Shown piece by piece: positions 1 through 10,470 of a DNA stretch of 64,000 bases (positions are counted from its first letter, which is position 1; each line of letters starts with the position of its first letter). Location: positions 2,604,001 to 2,668,000 of the forward strand of contig NZ_CP106951.1 in the NCBI RefSeq assembly GCF_030419005.1, in the 5' to 3' direction. A program made the translations under genes and the position numbers. The notes beneath the pieces are model-generated. The model had not been told where the DNA came from and searched no databases. It was given only the letters and a program-made list of their open reading frames with translations. Origin of the DNA: Eleftheria terrae. GTDB taxonomy: Bacteria; Pseudomonadota; Gammaproteobacteria; Burkholderiales; Burkholderiaceae_C.

Positions 1-9
1 TCAGCTTCA

Positions 10-387
10 TCAGGTCGAGAAACTGGAGCCGCAACCGCAGGTGGTGGTGGCGTTCGGGTTCTTGATCACGAACTGCGCGCCTTCGAGGTCTTCCTTGTAG
101 TCGATCTCGGCGCCCACCAGGTACTGCAGGCTCATCGCGTCGATCAGCAGGGTGACACCGTTCTTCTGCATCTGGGTGTCGTCCTCGTTGGTGATCTCGT
201 CGAAGGTGAAGCCGTACTGGAAGCCGGAACAACCGCCACCTTGCACGAACACGCGCAGCTTCAGGTCGGGGTTGCCCTCCTCCTCGACCAGTTCCTTGAC
301 CTTCGCGGCCGCGCTGTCGGTGAAGACGATGGGAGCGGGCGGCAGGTCGGTGTTGACGGGGGCGAGGGTCTCGGCGGCGGCAGTCAT
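10..387 (-). CDS. erpA: Iron-sulfur cluster insertion protein ErpA (A-type carrier)
   Basis: This 125-residue cytoplasmic A-type carrier passes Fe-S clusters to target apoproteins. The three family cysteines are visible: one in [11 protein letters not shown] near residue 53 and two in the C-terminal TTCGCGSSF motif. The first ~20 residues are the variable N-terminal tail usual for betaproteobacterial ErpA. An AGGAG ribosome site sits 5 bases before the ATG. It is the last gene of a minus-strand run argC, DUF6776, bactofilin, erpA, starting 35 bases after the bactofilin stop, so it is probably co-transcribed. ErpA is preferred over IscA because there are no isc neighbours and the tail is long; that choice is family knowledge, not proof. 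Confidence 0.93.
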   Translation of the reverse strand: MTAAAETLAPVNTDLPPAPIVFTDSAAAKVKELVEEEGNPDLKLRVFVQGGGCSGFQYGFTFDEITNEDDTQMQKNGVTLLIDAMSLQYLVGAEIDYKEDLEGAQFVIKNPNATTTCGCGSSFST

Positions 388-422
388 AAATTCTCCTGGG
401 GACTTCGGGTCCGACAGCGGAA

Positions 423-863
423 TTATCCGTTGTTGGACGCCAGCTTCAGCGCATTGGCCGATGCGGCGGAATTGCTGGTGCTGGCAAGGCTGGCAGTTGA
501 GGCCACGGCTTCACTCTTCAAGGGATGCACCTCGCCCTGGATCGTGGCGCCCTGGTGCATTTCCAGCGAGTGGTAGCGGACGTCGCCGAGGATGCGCGCC
601 TTCGGCTGCAGCTCCAGCAGTTCGTCCGATTCCACCGGGCCTTCAACAGTACCGTTGATGATGACATGCCCGGCCTTGACCTTGCCCTGCACCTTGGCTT
701 TTTCACTGATGACGAGCATGGTGCCGCCCTCGCCACTGGCGACCACGTCGCCGGAGATTTCGCCATCGATGCGCAGGCCCTCGCTGAACGAGAGACGACC
801 TTCGATGCGGGTGCCCTCGCCGATCAGCGTGCGGATGGGCGGCTGCTTTTTCTTGCCGAACAT
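423..863 (-). CDS. Bactofilin family cytoskeletal protein
   Basis: A 146-residue bactofilin, a polymer-forming beta-helical protein that scaffolds cell-envelope functions at the inner membrane. The middle of the protein (about residues 15-105) shows the family pattern of short repeated beta strands, such as [30 protein letters not shown] and ARILGDVRY. The N terminus MFGKKK is basic and the C terminus is a low-complexity Ala/Ser tail. I place the start at the ATG at 863 because GGAG lies 5 bases upstream; a TTG four codons earlier lacks such a site. It sits between a DUF6776 membrane protein and erpA on the same strand. Its specific cellular job cannot be read from the sequence. Confidence 0.93.
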   Translation of the reverse strand: MFGKKKQPPIRTLIGEGTRIEGRLSFSEGLRIDGEISGDVVASGEGGTMLVISEKAKVQGKVKAGHVIINGTVEGPVESDELLELQPKARILGDVRYHSLEMHQGATIQGEVHPLKSEAVASTASLASTSNSAASANALKLASNNG

Positions 864-941
864 GTGTTTCTCCAACGAGTTTGAAGGCGGCTTGGCCGGG
901 GGGCAGTACCGCTCTCTTGATGACGCCAGCCCGCGCTGGGG

Positions 942-1652
942 CTAGAGCTTGATGGCTTGTTGTGCTCGCACGGCGCCGGCCGCGTCGGTGACGCGGACCT
1001 GGACTTGTTTTACCACGGCCTGCGCCGGGAAGTCGATGACACCTTCCACGCGCTGGTGCTGTTTGACCTGCAGCGGCCGGGCCCCGCCCGGCATCGGCAG
1101 GCTCCAGGGCCGGCCGTCCAGCGTGCCACTCAAGGTCACCTCATACCGGCCGTTGAATTCAGGCAGGGTCTTGCCGTTCTGCATCATCAGCAGCTGGTAG
1201 CGCATCTGGCCCGGGCCGGTGGGCTCGGCCTGCAGCGAACGCACCGCCAGCGCCTGCTGGCCGGACGAGGGCAACAGCCGCTCGAAAAAGCCGAGGTCGT
1301 TCTTCAGCGCCAGGTTCTCGGTCTCCAGGTCCTTGACCTGGTCGGCCAGCCGCTCCTGCGCCACCCGCTTGGCCGTCAGCAGGCTCTCGGCGGTGTTGGC
1401 GATGGACTGGGCCTTGTCGCGCTCCTCGCGCAGCTGCGCCACCTCGGCGCGCAGCCGGCGCAGCTCCTCGGGGTTGCCACGGTCCAGGCCGGCCAGCGAC
1501 TTGCCCAGCTCGAAGGCCCACAGCGCCAGCGCCGCCGAGAAGCCGAGCGTCAGCGCCAGCACCACCCAGCGCAGTGGCCAGGGCAGGTGGCTGCGCACCG
1601 TCATGCGCGGCGAGCTGATCGACAGCCGGCGGCGAATCAGCTTCCAGCGCAT
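942..1652 (-). CDS. DUF6776-type membrane protein with coiled coil
   Basis: A 236-residue protein of a family conserved in Burkholderiales next to bactofilin and erpA. It has a short basic N terminus, one membrane segment at about residues 27-46, then a heptad-rich coiled coil (about 60-125) full of Glu, Arg, Lys and Leu, and a C-terminal beta-rich region (about 135-236). The topology suggests a bitopic inner-membrane protein with the coiled coil and beta domain in the periplasm. It starts 28 bases after the argC stop and lies 78 bases before bactofilin, so it may work with the bactofilin polymer in envelope organisation; that is inference from position. No ribosome site stands out before the ATG. 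Confidence 0.75.
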   Translation of the reverse strand: MRWKLIRRRLSISSPRMTVRSHLPWPLRWVVLALTLGFSAALALWAFELGKSLAGLDRGNPEELRRLRAEVAQLREERDKAQSIANTAESLLTAKRVAQERLADQVKDLETENLALKNDLGFFERLLPSSGQQALAVRSLQAEPTGPGQMRYQLLMMQNGKTLPEFNGRYEVTLSGTLDGRPWSLPMPGGARPLQVKQHQRVEGVIDFPAQAVVKQVQVRVTDAAGAVRAQQAIKL

Positions 1653-1680
1653 GGCTCGGGGCTCGTCGACAGGTTCGCGC

Positions 1681-2721
1681 TCACGGCAGCACCGGCACCA
1701 GCATCAGGCCGGTGGTCTCGTCCAGGCCACACATGAGGTTCATGCACTGCACCGCCTGCCCGGAAGCACCCTTGGTGAGGTTGTCCTCCACCACCAGCAC
1801 CATCGCCAGGTCGGGCTGCGGCTTGTGCACCGCGATGCGCACGATGTTGGAAGCGCGCACCGAGCGCGTCTCGGGTGCGGAGCCCGGCGGCATCACGTCG
1901 ATGAAGGGCTCACCGGCGTAGAAGTCCTCGAACAGGCGCTGCAGGTCGGCCGCCTGGCCCTGCGGCGTCAACCGGGCATAGAGGGTCGAATGGATGCCGC
2001 GGATGGTGGGCAGCAGGTGGGGCACGAACAGGCAGTTCACCTGCTCGTGGCCGGCGATCATGCGCAGCTGCTGGTTGATCTCCGGACCATGGCGGTGGCC
2101 TTTGACGCCATAGGCCTTGAAGTTGTCGCTGGCCTCGGGGAACAGCGTGTGCACCTCGGCCTTGCGCCCGGCGCCGGACACGCCGGAGGCGCAGTTGGCG
2201 ATCAGCTGGGTGGCTTCGACGAGCCCGGCCGTCTTGAGCAGCGGCGCAAAGCCCAACTGCACGCTGGTGGGGTAGCAGCCGGGATTGCCCACCACACGGG
2301 CCCGCTTGATGGCCTCGCGATTCAGCTCCGGCAGGCCGTAGACCGCCTCGCCGAGGATGTCCGGGCAGGTGTGGGGCATGCCGTACCACTGCTCGAACTC
2401 GGCCACGTTCTTCAGGCGGAAGTCGGCCGCCAGGTCGATGATCTTGACGCCGGCGTCCAGCAGCTCGCGGGCCTGCGCCATCGCCACACCGTGCGGGGTG
2501 GCGAAGAAGACGACATCGCACTCGGCCAGCTTCGCCTCGTCGGGCGTCACGAAGGCCAGGTCGATACGACGGCGCAGCGACGGGTACATGTCGGCCACCG
2601 GCAGGCCGGCTTCCTTGCGCGACGTGATGGCCGTGATGTGCGCCTGCGGATGCTGCGACAGGATGCGCAGCAACTCCACCCCGGTGTAGCCCGTGCCACC
2701 GACGATACCGATCTTGAGCAT
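1681..2721 (-). CDS. argC: N-acetyl-gamma-glutamyl-phosphate reductase
   Basis: This 346-residue cytoplasmic enzyme catalyses the NADPH-dependent reduction of N-acetylglutamyl phosphate to the semialdehyde, the third step of arginine synthesis. The N terminus carries the nucleotide-binding [10 protein letters not shown] motif and the catalytic cysteine is in [10 protein letters not shown]. The length is normal for the type 1 family. The start is the ATG at 2721: GGAGG lies 5 bases upstream, whereas the TTG four codons earlier has no site. A possible promoter (TTGACA, 17-base gap, CAGATG) lies at about 2751-2779 on the minus strand; its -10 is weak. It appears to lead a minus-strand operon with DUF6776, bactofilin and erpA. 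Confidence 0.97.
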   Translation of the reverse strand: MLKIGIVGGTGYTGVELLRILSQHPQAHITAITSRKEAGLPVADMYPSLRRRIDLAFVTPDEAKLAECDVVFFATPHGVAMAQARELLDAGVKIIDLAADFRLKNVAEFEQWYGMPHTCPDILGEAVYGLPELNREAIKRARVVGNPGCYPTSVQLGFAPLLKTAGLVEATQLIANCASGVSGAGRKAEVHTLFPEASDNFKAYGVKGHRHGPEINQQLRMIAGHEQVNCLFVPHLLPTIRGIHSTLYARLTPQGQAADLQRLFEDFYAGEPFIDVMPPGSAPETRSVRASNIVRIAVHKPQPDLAMVLVVEDNLTKGASGQAVQCMNLMCGLDETTGLMLVPVLP

Positions 2722-2831
2722 GTGAACCTCCAACGAGGGGCGCCGGCATCCATCTGGCAGCGGCGCCTCGGGCTGTCAAAAGAGGAAGGGATTTTAGGGT
2801 CTGCCCTGGGGAAGAACAGCCCGGGAAGGAC

Positions 2832-2855
2832 AAAGGCCGCCCGAAGGCGGCCTTT
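2832..2855 (-). terminator. Rho-independent terminator of rplM-rpsI
   Basis: A perfect 10-bp inverted repeat (AAAGGCCGCC with a 4-base loop) lies 28 bases after the rpsI stop. It is followed on the minus strand by a short T-rich stretch and separates the ribosomal operon from argC. Confidence 0.85.
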
Positions 2856-2883
2856 GAGGTACTGCCGGCAGGCAGTGTCGGGA

Positions 2884-3276
2884 TCAGCGCTTGCTGAACT
2901 GCTTGCGGCGACGTGCGCCGTGCAGACCGACCTTCTTCCGTTCGACTTCACGAGCGTCACGGGTCACGAAGCCGGCTTGGCTCAGCTGGGGCTTCAGGCC
3001 GGCGTCATAGTCGATCAGCGCGCGGGTGATGCCGTGGCGCACCGCACCGGCCTGGCCCGACTCGCCACCACCGTGGACGTTGACCTTGATGTCGAAGGCC
3101 TCGCCATTGCTCGTCAGCACCAGGGGCTGGCGAACGATCATGATCGAGGTCTGGCGACCGAAGTACTGGTCCACCGGCTTGCCGTTGACCGTGATCTGGC
3201 CGCTGCCCTTCTTGATGAAGACGCGGGCCACCGACGACTTGCGGCGGCCGGTACCGTAATTCCAATTGCCGATCAT
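2884..3276 (-). CDS. rpsI: 30S ribosomal protein S9
   Basis: The 130-residue S9 protein of the small ribosomal subunit; its C-terminal tail contacts tRNA in the P site. The family signatures are clear: [13 protein letters not shown] at the start, the [15 protein letters not shown] region in the middle, and the invariant C-terminal SKR. The length is exactly typical. AAGGAG precedes the ATG, and only 9 bases separate it from the rplM stop, the standard two-gene L13-S9 operon. A terminator hairpin follows. Confidence 0.99.
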   Translation of the reverse strand: MIGNWNYGTGRRKSSVARVFIKKGSGQITVNGKPVDQYFGRQTSIMIVRQPLVLTSNGEAFDIKVNVHGGGESGQAGAVRHGITRALIDYDAGLKPQLSQAGFVTRDAREVERKKVGLHGARRRKQFSKR

Positions 3277-3285
3277 CGCCGCTCC

Positions 3286-3714
3286 TTAGATTTCCAGCGC
3301 CTTGGGCTGCTGAGCGGTGTGCGGGTGGGTCGCACCGGCATACACCTTCAGCTTCTTGATCATGGCGTAGCCCAGAGGACCCTTCGGGAGCATGCCCTTG
3401 ACGGCCTTCTCCAGCGCGCGGCCAGGGTGCTTGGCCTGCATGTCCTTGAACTTGGTGCCATAGATGCCGCCCGGGAAGCCCGAGTGACGGTAGTACACCT
3501 TTTGTTCGGCCTTCTGGCCGGTGACACGGATCTTGTCGGCGTTGACGATGACGATGAAGTCACCGGTATCGACGTGAGGCGTGTAGATGGCTTTGTGTTT
3601 GCCGCGCAAACGGAGAGCGACTTCGCTGGCCACTCGTCCGAGCACCTTATCGGTGGCGTCAATCACAAACCACTCGTGCTTCACCTCGGCCGGCTTGGCG
3701 CTGAAGGTTTTCAT
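3286..3714 (-). CDS. rplM: 50S ribosomal protein L13
   Basis: The 142-residue L13 protein, an early-assembling part of the large ribosomal subunit. It begins MKTFSAKP and contains the family motifs [10 protein letters not shown], the [10 protein letters not shown] segment and [12 protein letters not shown] place the start at the ATG at 3714, which gives the usual family length; the 19 extra upstream codons do not match the family and fall in the leader. It is the first gene of the rplM-rpsI operon, driven by the promoter at 3931-3960, with a leader of about 210 bases that could hold an autoregulatory element, though I see no clear structure there. Confidence 0.99.
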   Translation of the reverse strand: MKTFSAKPAEVKHEWFVIDATDKVLGRVASEVALRLRGKHKAIYTPHVDTGDFIVIVNADKIRVTGQKAEQKVYYRHSGFPGGIYGTKFKDMQAKHPGRALEKAVKGMLPKGPLGYAMIKKLKVYAGATHPHTAQQPKALEI

Positions 3715-3930
3715 GAGCAATTCCAAGTTGGTTTGTCCAACCCTGCGCGCCCTCGCATCTCGCAAGAGCACCGGTGCGGTCGGCGCTGCTTATTGGGCCG
3801 CGCCCCGGGGGACGCGACGGCAGCCTCTTAGGCACCTCTGCCACCGACCGCGGCATCGCCCACCGAAGTGGACAAGGACAAGCGAAGGCAGGGCAGATCT
3901 TCCCCGGGGTTGAGAACGGGAAAGCGCGCG

Positions 3931-3960
3931 AGTATATCCGCTAAACGTGAGGCAGAGCAA
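3931..3960 (-). promoter_or_regulatory. Sigma-70 promoter of rplM-rpsI
   Basis: On the minus strand TTGCTC (-35) and TATACT (-10) are separated by 18 bases, placing the transcript start near 3924, about 210 bases before rplM. The -10 is 5 of 6 to consensus. Confidence 0.65.
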
Positions 3961-3990
3961 ATGCGCATTGCATGGCGTGCAATTCTGCCG

Positions 3991-4018
3991 TTGTCACCTG
4001 TCTGACTTGTCATATGAT
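3991..4018 (+). promoter_or_regulatory. Sigma-70 promoter of the GNAT gene
   Basis: TTGTCA and TATGAT are separated by 16 bases, each 5 of 6 to consensus, and sit 39 bases before the ATG at 4057. The transcript start would be near 4025, at the edge of the perfect 12-base palindrome AGGGTTAACCCT (4028-4039). Confidence 0.7.
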
Positions 4019-4056
4019 TCGGCCATCAGGGTTAACCCTAGGGGTAGGAGAACAGC

Positions 4057-4788
4057 ATGGGCCTTTCCGCAGACGCACTCGGTGCGCCGGTTTTTGGATC
4101 GGCGGGACGGGATCGCAGCGAAGGCCTGGACGGCGGCCCCAAGCCGCGTCCCTTCGCGTGGGTGCCGATCCGCTCGCTGGCGCCTCGCCATCGCGGCCGC
4201 ATTCTGCAGCACCTGCTGGGGCTGGAACGGGGCGACCGCTACCTGCGCTTCGGCTATGCGGCCACTGACGAGCAGATCGAGAAGTACGTGGCCTCGCTGA
4301 ACTTCGAGCGCGACGAGGTGTTCGGCGTCTTCAACCGCCGCCTGGCCTTGATCGCGGTGGCCCACCTCGCCTACGACGCGCCGCAGCAGATCGTCGGCCG
4401 CCCGGCGATGGCCGAGTTCGGTGTGTCGGTGTCTGGCAGCGCACGGGGCCGCGGCCTGGGAGCGCGACTGTTCGACCGCGCGGTGATGCACGCCCGCAAC
4501 CGCCGCATCGATACGCTCTACATCCACGCGCTGAGCGAGAACACCGCGATGCTCAAGATCGCCCGGCGCGCCGGTGCGAAGGTCGAGCGCGACGGCAGCG
4601 AGTCGGCCGCCTACCTCAAGCTGCCGCGTGACACCCTGGCCACCCATCTCGAACAGATGCTGGAGCGCCAGGCCGCGGAGGTGGACTATCGCATCAAGGT
4701 CCACGCCAAGCGCCTGGAGAGCCTGCTCGAAGGCATTGCCGAGGTGCGGGCAGGCATCGGAGCCCGCAAGCGCAGCGTCATCGAGTGA
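4057..4788 (+). CDS. GNAT family N-acetyltransferase
   Basis: A 243-residue acetyl-CoA-dependent acyltransferase of the GNAT superfamily; the substrate is unknown. The fold's motif A is visible at about residues 128-148, with the pyrophosphate-binding RGRGLG loop, followed by motif B around HALSENTAML. The C terminus (about 195-243) is a charged helical extension, possibly a coiled coil, beyond the core domain. TAGGAG lies 6 bases before the ATG and a good sigma-70 promoter lies upstream. It is divergent from rplM-rpsI, with a palindrome in its 5' leader that may be an operator. GNAT enzymes act on amines of many small molecules or protein N termini, so no further function is claimed. Confidence 0.85.
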   Translation: MGLSADALGAPVFGSAGRDRSEGLDGGPKPRPFAWVPIRSLAPRHRGRILQHLLGLERGDRYLRFGYAATDEQIEKYVASLNFERDEVFGVFNRRLALIAVAHLAYDAPQQIVGRPAMAEFGVSVSGSARGRGLGARLFDRAVMHARNRRIDTLYIHALSENTAMLKIARRAGAKVERDGSESAAYLKLPRDTLATHLEQMLERQAAEVDYRIKVHAKRLESLLEGIAEVRAGIGARKRSVIE

Positions 4789-4950
4789 TCGCCCGGCCGG
4801 GCACTGTCCCGGCGGCTCGATCCCCGGGATGGGCGGTATTCGCCCCGCCAGTCGCGGCCTATGATGGGCCATCGATCTTCGCGCACACCGTGCGCACGCG
4901 ACTGGACTGATGAGAACCCCCACGACCCGCGGCATCCGCTGCATGACGCC

Positions 4951-5718
4951 ATGCAGACCGAGCTGCTGATCGCCGCCCTGGCGGGTGCCGCCCTGGTGAT
5001 GCTGGGCCTGGCCGCCGGGATGCTGTCCACCCGCCGTCGGCGCCGCCCGCTGCCCAAGGAATGGCACCTGATGCTGCGGCCCGTCTTCACCGCCGACGAG
5101 CGCCGCATGCACCGGCAGTTGCGCGACGCCTTTCCCCAGCATGTGGTGCTGGCCAAGCTGCCGTTGACGCGCTTCACCCAGCCCACCCAGCCGAGCCGTG
5201 TGAGCTACTGGCACGACCTGATCGGCTCCCTGCACTTCACATTTGCGATCTGCACGCCCAACGGCCGGGTGGTGGCGGCGATCGACATCGAAGGCCGGCA
5301 AGCTGCCTCTCGGCGGGCCACGGCCATCAAGACCGGCGTGCTCGAAGCCTGCCGCGTGCGCTACCTCCGGTTCTTCGCCGATGAGCTGCCCTCGCTGCAG
5401 GACGTGCAGCGGCTGGTCGAACCCGACCCGGCGGGCCTGGCCGCCGCCCCGGCGGGTTTTGCCGAAGCACGCGACACACTGGCCACCACCGTGCGCAAGC
5501 GCCGGGAGCAGCGCTCTGGTGGCTGGCAGGACTCCAGCTTCTCGCAGGACTCCTTCTTCGCGCCCGACAACCGCCTCGACGGCCTGGTGGAGAGTGGCTT
5601 CATGGACATTGCGCCCGCCACGGCGGCCGCACCTGCAGCCGGTCCGGCGCCGGCGCGTGCCGCCAGCACGGACACCGAAGCGGCTGCGCTGAGCCCGGCA
5701 CAGGCAGATCCCGCCTGA
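4951..5718 (+). CDS. DUF2726 domain membrane-anchored protein
   Basis: A 255-residue protein with one N-terminal membrane segment (about residues 5-26) followed by a stop-transfer RRRRR, then a DUF2726-like domain (about 42-150; note YWHDLIGSLHFTFAI and AAIDIEGRQAASRR). DUF2726 is distantly related to nuclease-like folds, but I cannot name an active site with confidence. The C terminus is Ala/Pro-rich and probably disordered. The start at 4951 (MQTELL) puts the membrane helix at the very N terminus; an in-frame ATG at 4861 would add 30 residues that look non-coding and neither has a convincing ribosome site. The function is unknown. Confidence 0.72.
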   Translation: MQTELLIAALAGAALVMLGLAAGMLSTRRRRRPLPKEWHLMLRPVFTADERRMHRQLRDAFPQHVVLAKLPLTRFTQPTQPSRVSYWHDLIGSLHFTFAICTPNGRVVAAIDIEGRQAASRRATAIKTGVLEACRVRYLRFFADELPSLQDVQRLVEPDPAGLAAAPAGFAEARDTLATTVRKRREQRSGGWQDSSFSQDSFFAPDNRLDGLVESGFMDIAPATAAAPAAGPAPARAASTDTEAAALSPAQADPA

Positions 5719-5749
5719 TGCCGGTGCTGCGGCTGGTTAGGATGGCGTG

Positions 5750-6781
5750 ATGCCGATCCCGACACCCCCTCCCCCGCCCGCCCCCGACGCCCTGCATCCT
5801 TACGCCGGCCTCACCCCCGACACCGTTCTCGACGCCCTCGATGCCGTCGGCCTGCGCGGCGACGGCCGCATGATCCAGCTCAACTCCTACGAGAACCGCG
5901 TGTTCCAGGTGTTCCTCGAAGAGGGGGCGCCGGTGGTCGCGAAGTTCTACCGGCCCGGCCGCTGGAGCGAGGCACAACTGGACGAAGAGCACCGCTTCGC
6001 GCTGGAGCTGGCCGAGGACGAGGTGCCGGTGGTTGCGCCGCTGCCGCTCGTTGGGCCGGCCAGCGGCAGCCATGGCACGCTGGGCCGCCATGACGGCTTT
6101 CACTTCGCCGTCTACCCTCGTCGCGGTGGCCGCGCCCCTGAACTGGAGGACCCGGCGACGCTCGAATGGATCGGACGCTTCCTCGGCCGCATCCACACGA
6201 TCGGCGCCCGGGAAGGCTTCGTGGCGCGCCCCCGCCTCGACCTCGAGAGCTTCGGCCTGGCCTCGCGCGACTGGCTGCTGCAGCACGACATGGTGCCGCC
6301 TGAAGTCCTGCCGGCCTGGCGCGACGCGGTCGACCGGGCACTGGAGAGCATCGACGAGCGCTTTCGCGAGGCCGGCGAGGTGCCCCACCTGAGGTTGCAT
6401 GGCGATTGCCATCTGGGCAACATCCTCTGGACCGAACAAGGCCCTCACTTCGTCGACCTGGACGACGCCCGCATGGGCCCTGCCGTGCAGGACCTGTGGA
6501 TGTTGTTGTCCGGCAACGCGGAAGCCATGGCAACCCAGCTGTTTTTTGTTTTGAAGGGTTACCGGAACTTCCGGCATTTCGACCCCCGCGAGTTACAGCT
6601 GGTAGAAGCGCTGCGCACTCTGCGGCTGCTCCATCACAGTGCATGGTTGGCGCGGCGTTGGGAGGATCCCGCATTCCCGCTGGCCTTCCCATGGTTCGGC
6701 AGTTCAGGCTATTGGTCTGAACAGGTGGTGCGCTTGCGTGAGCAGTTGCAAGCAATGCAAGAACCACCGTTGCACCTGTAA
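5750..6781 (+). CDS. srkA: Stress response serine/threonine kinase SrkA (YihE/RdoA)
   Basis: A 343-residue cytoplasmic kinase of the choline-kinase-like fold, the SrkA/YihE family that phosphorylates Ser/Thr and counters stress-induced death in E. coli. The catalytic loop LHGDCHLGNILW and the metal-binding VDLDDARMGPAVQDLW segment are intact, and the N-terminal glycine-poor ATP lobe with VVAKFYRPGRW carries the conserved lysine. The length matches the family. The ATG at 5750 follows AGGA by about 7 bases; the GTG one codon earlier is possible. It starts 31 bases after the DUF2726 gene, so they may share a transcript. Confidence 0.92.
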   Translation: MPIPTPPPPPAPDALHPYAGLTPDTVLDALDAVGLRGDGRMIQLNSYENRVFQVFLEEGAPVVAKFYRPGRWSEAQLDEEHRFALELAEDEVPVVAPLPLVGPASGSHGTLGRHDGFHFAVYPRRGGRAPELEDPATLEWIGRFLGRIHTIGAREGFVARPRLDLESFGLASRDWLLQHDMVPPEVLPAWRDAVDRALESIDERFREAGEVPHLRLHGDCHLGNILWTEQGPHFVDLDDARMGPAVQDLWMLLSGNAEAMATQLFFVLKGYRNFRHFDPRELQLVEALRTLRLLHHSAWLARRWEDPAFPLAFPWFGSSGYWSEQVVRLREQLQAMQEPPLHL

Positions 6782-6927
6782 CCCCGCCGCGAGAGCCGTG
6801 CCCACAATACCCCTAGAGATACCCTTACCCGGGGGCTGCATCTTCTAGCAGCTCTCTATACGCTCCTGACTGCCCCATGCGTTATCGCCCCAAGTGGGCT
6901 TTTACTTCCCTCAGGAGGATCTTAATA

Positions 6928-7539
6928 ATGAAACGTCATTTGCTCGCACTGGGCCTGGCGCTCGTGGCTGGCTCCGCCAGCGCGCAACTGTCTGCTGGAT
7001 CGGGCTCGAACATCACGTTCTCCGGCTACGACGGCGACGCGACGAGCTTCACCGGCACGCTGACCAGCGGCATCCGCAACGGCGCCCTTGACGCAGGTCT
7101 GGGCGGCAAGCTGACCGCTACGTTCCTGGGCAAGGACAACGCGTGGCACACCAACACGCTGTCCTTCGGCGATGTGGTCATCGACAACAAGGCAACCGCC
7201 CTGGGCCAAGCCTTCACCTTCGACGTGGCAGCTGGCAAGCTGGACTTCACGTTCAAGGACACCATCGATGGCGACACCGTGCCCAACGGCGGCCCGAGCT
7301 CCAGCTATGGCAGCTACGTCCTGATCGACGTCGCTTCCCTGGGCGAGACCTCGCCGGCCTATGGCAAGTTCCAGTACATCCTGGCCTTCAATGACGGCGC
7401 CACCACCGACGCCGACTACGATGACCTGGTTGTCGGTCTGAGCCTGGCTCCGGTGCCGGAACCCGAGACCTATGCCCTGATGCTGGCTGGCCTGGGCGCC
7501 CTGGGCTTCATGGCCCGCCGCCGCAAGCAAGCCGAGTAA
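6928..7539 (+). CDS. PEP-CTERM sorting domain secreted protein
   Basis: A 203-residue exported protein with a signal peptide (residues 1-20, cleaved after SASA) and a C-terminal sorting signal: VPEPETYALMLAGLGALGFMARRRK. This PEP motif, membrane helix and Arg cluster is recognised by exosortase in exopolysaccharide-producing Gram-negatives. The middle is a beta-rich domain with no recognised catalytic motif. AGGAGG lies 9 bases before the chosen ATG; a start 17 codons upstream lacks the signal-peptide form. A strong terminator follows the stop, so it is probably monocistronic. Its role is presumably extracellular or envelope-attached. A second PEP-CTERM protein lies at 43932-45161, but no exosortase gene is in the window. 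Confidence 0.88.
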   Translation: MKRHLLALGLALVAGSASAQLSAGSGSNITFSGYDGDATSFTGTLTSGIRNGALDAGLGGKLTATFLGKDNAWHTNTLSFGDVVIDNKATALGQAFTFDVAAGKLDFTFKDTIDGDTVPNGGPSSSYGSYVLIDVASLGETSPAYGKFQYILAFNDGATTDADYDDLVVGLSLAPVPEPETYALMLAGLGALGFMARRRKQAE

Positions 7540-7573
7540 GCTCCTGCCCTGACGGCCTGAGCCTATTCAGCGG

Positions 7574-7597
7574 AAGCCGCCTTCGGGCGGCTTTTTT
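7574..7597 (+). terminator. Terminator of the PEP-CTERM gene
   Basis: An 8-bp stem (AAGCCGCC, TTCG loop, GGCGGCTT) is followed by further T residues, making a run of six including the stem end, 34 bases after the stop codon. Confidence 0.9.
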
Positions 7598-7642
7598 CAT
7601 GGCCATGCAGCCCCGGCCGGCTCCACAGCCGCGCGTACAACG

Positions 7643-7666
7643 AAAAAGCCGCCCGAAGGGCGGCTT
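7643..7666 (-). terminator. Terminator of htpG
   Basis: A 9-bp inverted repeat (AAGCCGCCC, 3-base loop) ends in a T5 run on the minus strand, 23 bases beyond the htpG stop. Confidence 0.9.
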
Positions 7667-7689
7667 CGCGCGATGCGGCGCTACCTGGC

Positions 7690-9558
<1,869 letters not shown>

Positions 9559-9640
9559 GGCGTGTCCCAGAGAGTCTGTGTTGTGGCTGCGGCCGCAAAG
9601 GATAGGGTCGGATGGCGCAGTTTCAAGAGGGCCCGCCATG

Positions 9641-9665
9641 AAAAACGCCGGCACGAGGCCGGCGT
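9641..9665 (-). terminator. Terminator of the amino-acid ABC genes
   Basis: An 8-bp stem (ACGCCGGC, 5-base loop) with a T5 run on the minus strand lies 24 bases after the permease stop. Confidence 0.85.
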
Positions 9666-9688
9666 CGGGCAGCGGGCGGCAAGCGCCT

Positions 9689-10441
9689 TCAGCGGCCGCG
9701 CAGGTGGGCCGGGGCTTCCAGCCGCTTGGCGACGAGCGACAGCAGCAGGGTCAGCACCAGGTACATCAGCGAAATGGCGATGTAAGGCTCCCAGTAGCGC
9801 GAGTAGGCGCCGGCCACCGTGCGGGCGGCCAGCGCCAGCTCGGCCAGGCCGATGGCCGATACCAGCGATGAGTCCTTCACCAGCGTGACGGCCTCGTTCA
9901 CCAGCGGCGGCACCATGCGCCGCACCGCCTGCGGCAGGATGACATGGCGCATGCTCTGCACATGGGTCAGGCCCAGGCTGTAGGCCGCCTGGGTCTGGCC
10001 GCCATGGATGGACTGGATGCCGGCGCGGAAGATCTCGGAGATGTAGGCCCCCGCGTTCAGCGTCAGCGCCAGTGCCCCCGAGAAGAAGGCACCGTACTCC
10101 TGGCGAAAGGCGGTGGCCGATTCACCGGTCAGCAGCAGGCCGTGCTCCGGGTGCACCAGGGTCGGCATCAGCGCGAAGTGCACCAGCAGGATCTGCACAA
10201 ACAGCGGCGTGCCGCGGAAGAAGGTGACATAGGTCAGCGTCAGCCACTGCAAGGGCTTGAGCAGGGCCGCGGCGACCGCCGACTTCGGCGGCGGTGCCTG
10301 GCGCGAGCTACCGATCAGCCCGAGCACCAGGCCCAGCGCCAGGCCGGCCGTGATGGCCACGAGCGTCAGCTTGATGGTCATCCACAAGCCGGCGGTGAAC
10401 AGCGGCACGTAGCCGGACAGGATTTCCCAGCGCAAATCCAC
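9689..10441 (-). CDS. Polar amino acid ABC transporter permease
   Basis: A 250-residue inner-membrane permease of the His/Glu/Gln/Arg/opine class of ABC importers. It has an N-terminal helix within the first 40 residues, the [11 protein letters not shown] motif after the second helix, and the EAA loop around [22 protein letters not shown] that docks the ATPase. It starts with GTG, supported by GGAAGG 7 bases upstream, and lies 29 bases downstream of the binding-protein gene. A terminator follows, so the unit has only binding protein and permease; the ATP-binding subunit must be encoded elsewhere. The exact substrate cannot be told from sequence. Confidence 0.92.
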   Translation of the reverse strand: MDLRWEILSGYVPLFTAGLWMTIKLTLVAITAGLALGLVLGLIGSSRQAPPPKSAVAAALLKPLQWLTLTYVTFFRGTPLFVQILLVHFALMPTLVHPEHGLLLTGESATAFRQEYGAFFSGALALTLNAGAYISEIFRAGIQSIHGGQTQAAYSLGLTHVQSMRHVILPQAVRRMVPPLVNEAVTLVKDSSLVSAIGLAELALAARTVAGAYSRYWEPYIAISLMYLVLTLLLSLVAKRLEAPAHLRGR

Positions 10442-10470
10442 AACGATGCCTTCCGTGGCAGCTCAGCGCG

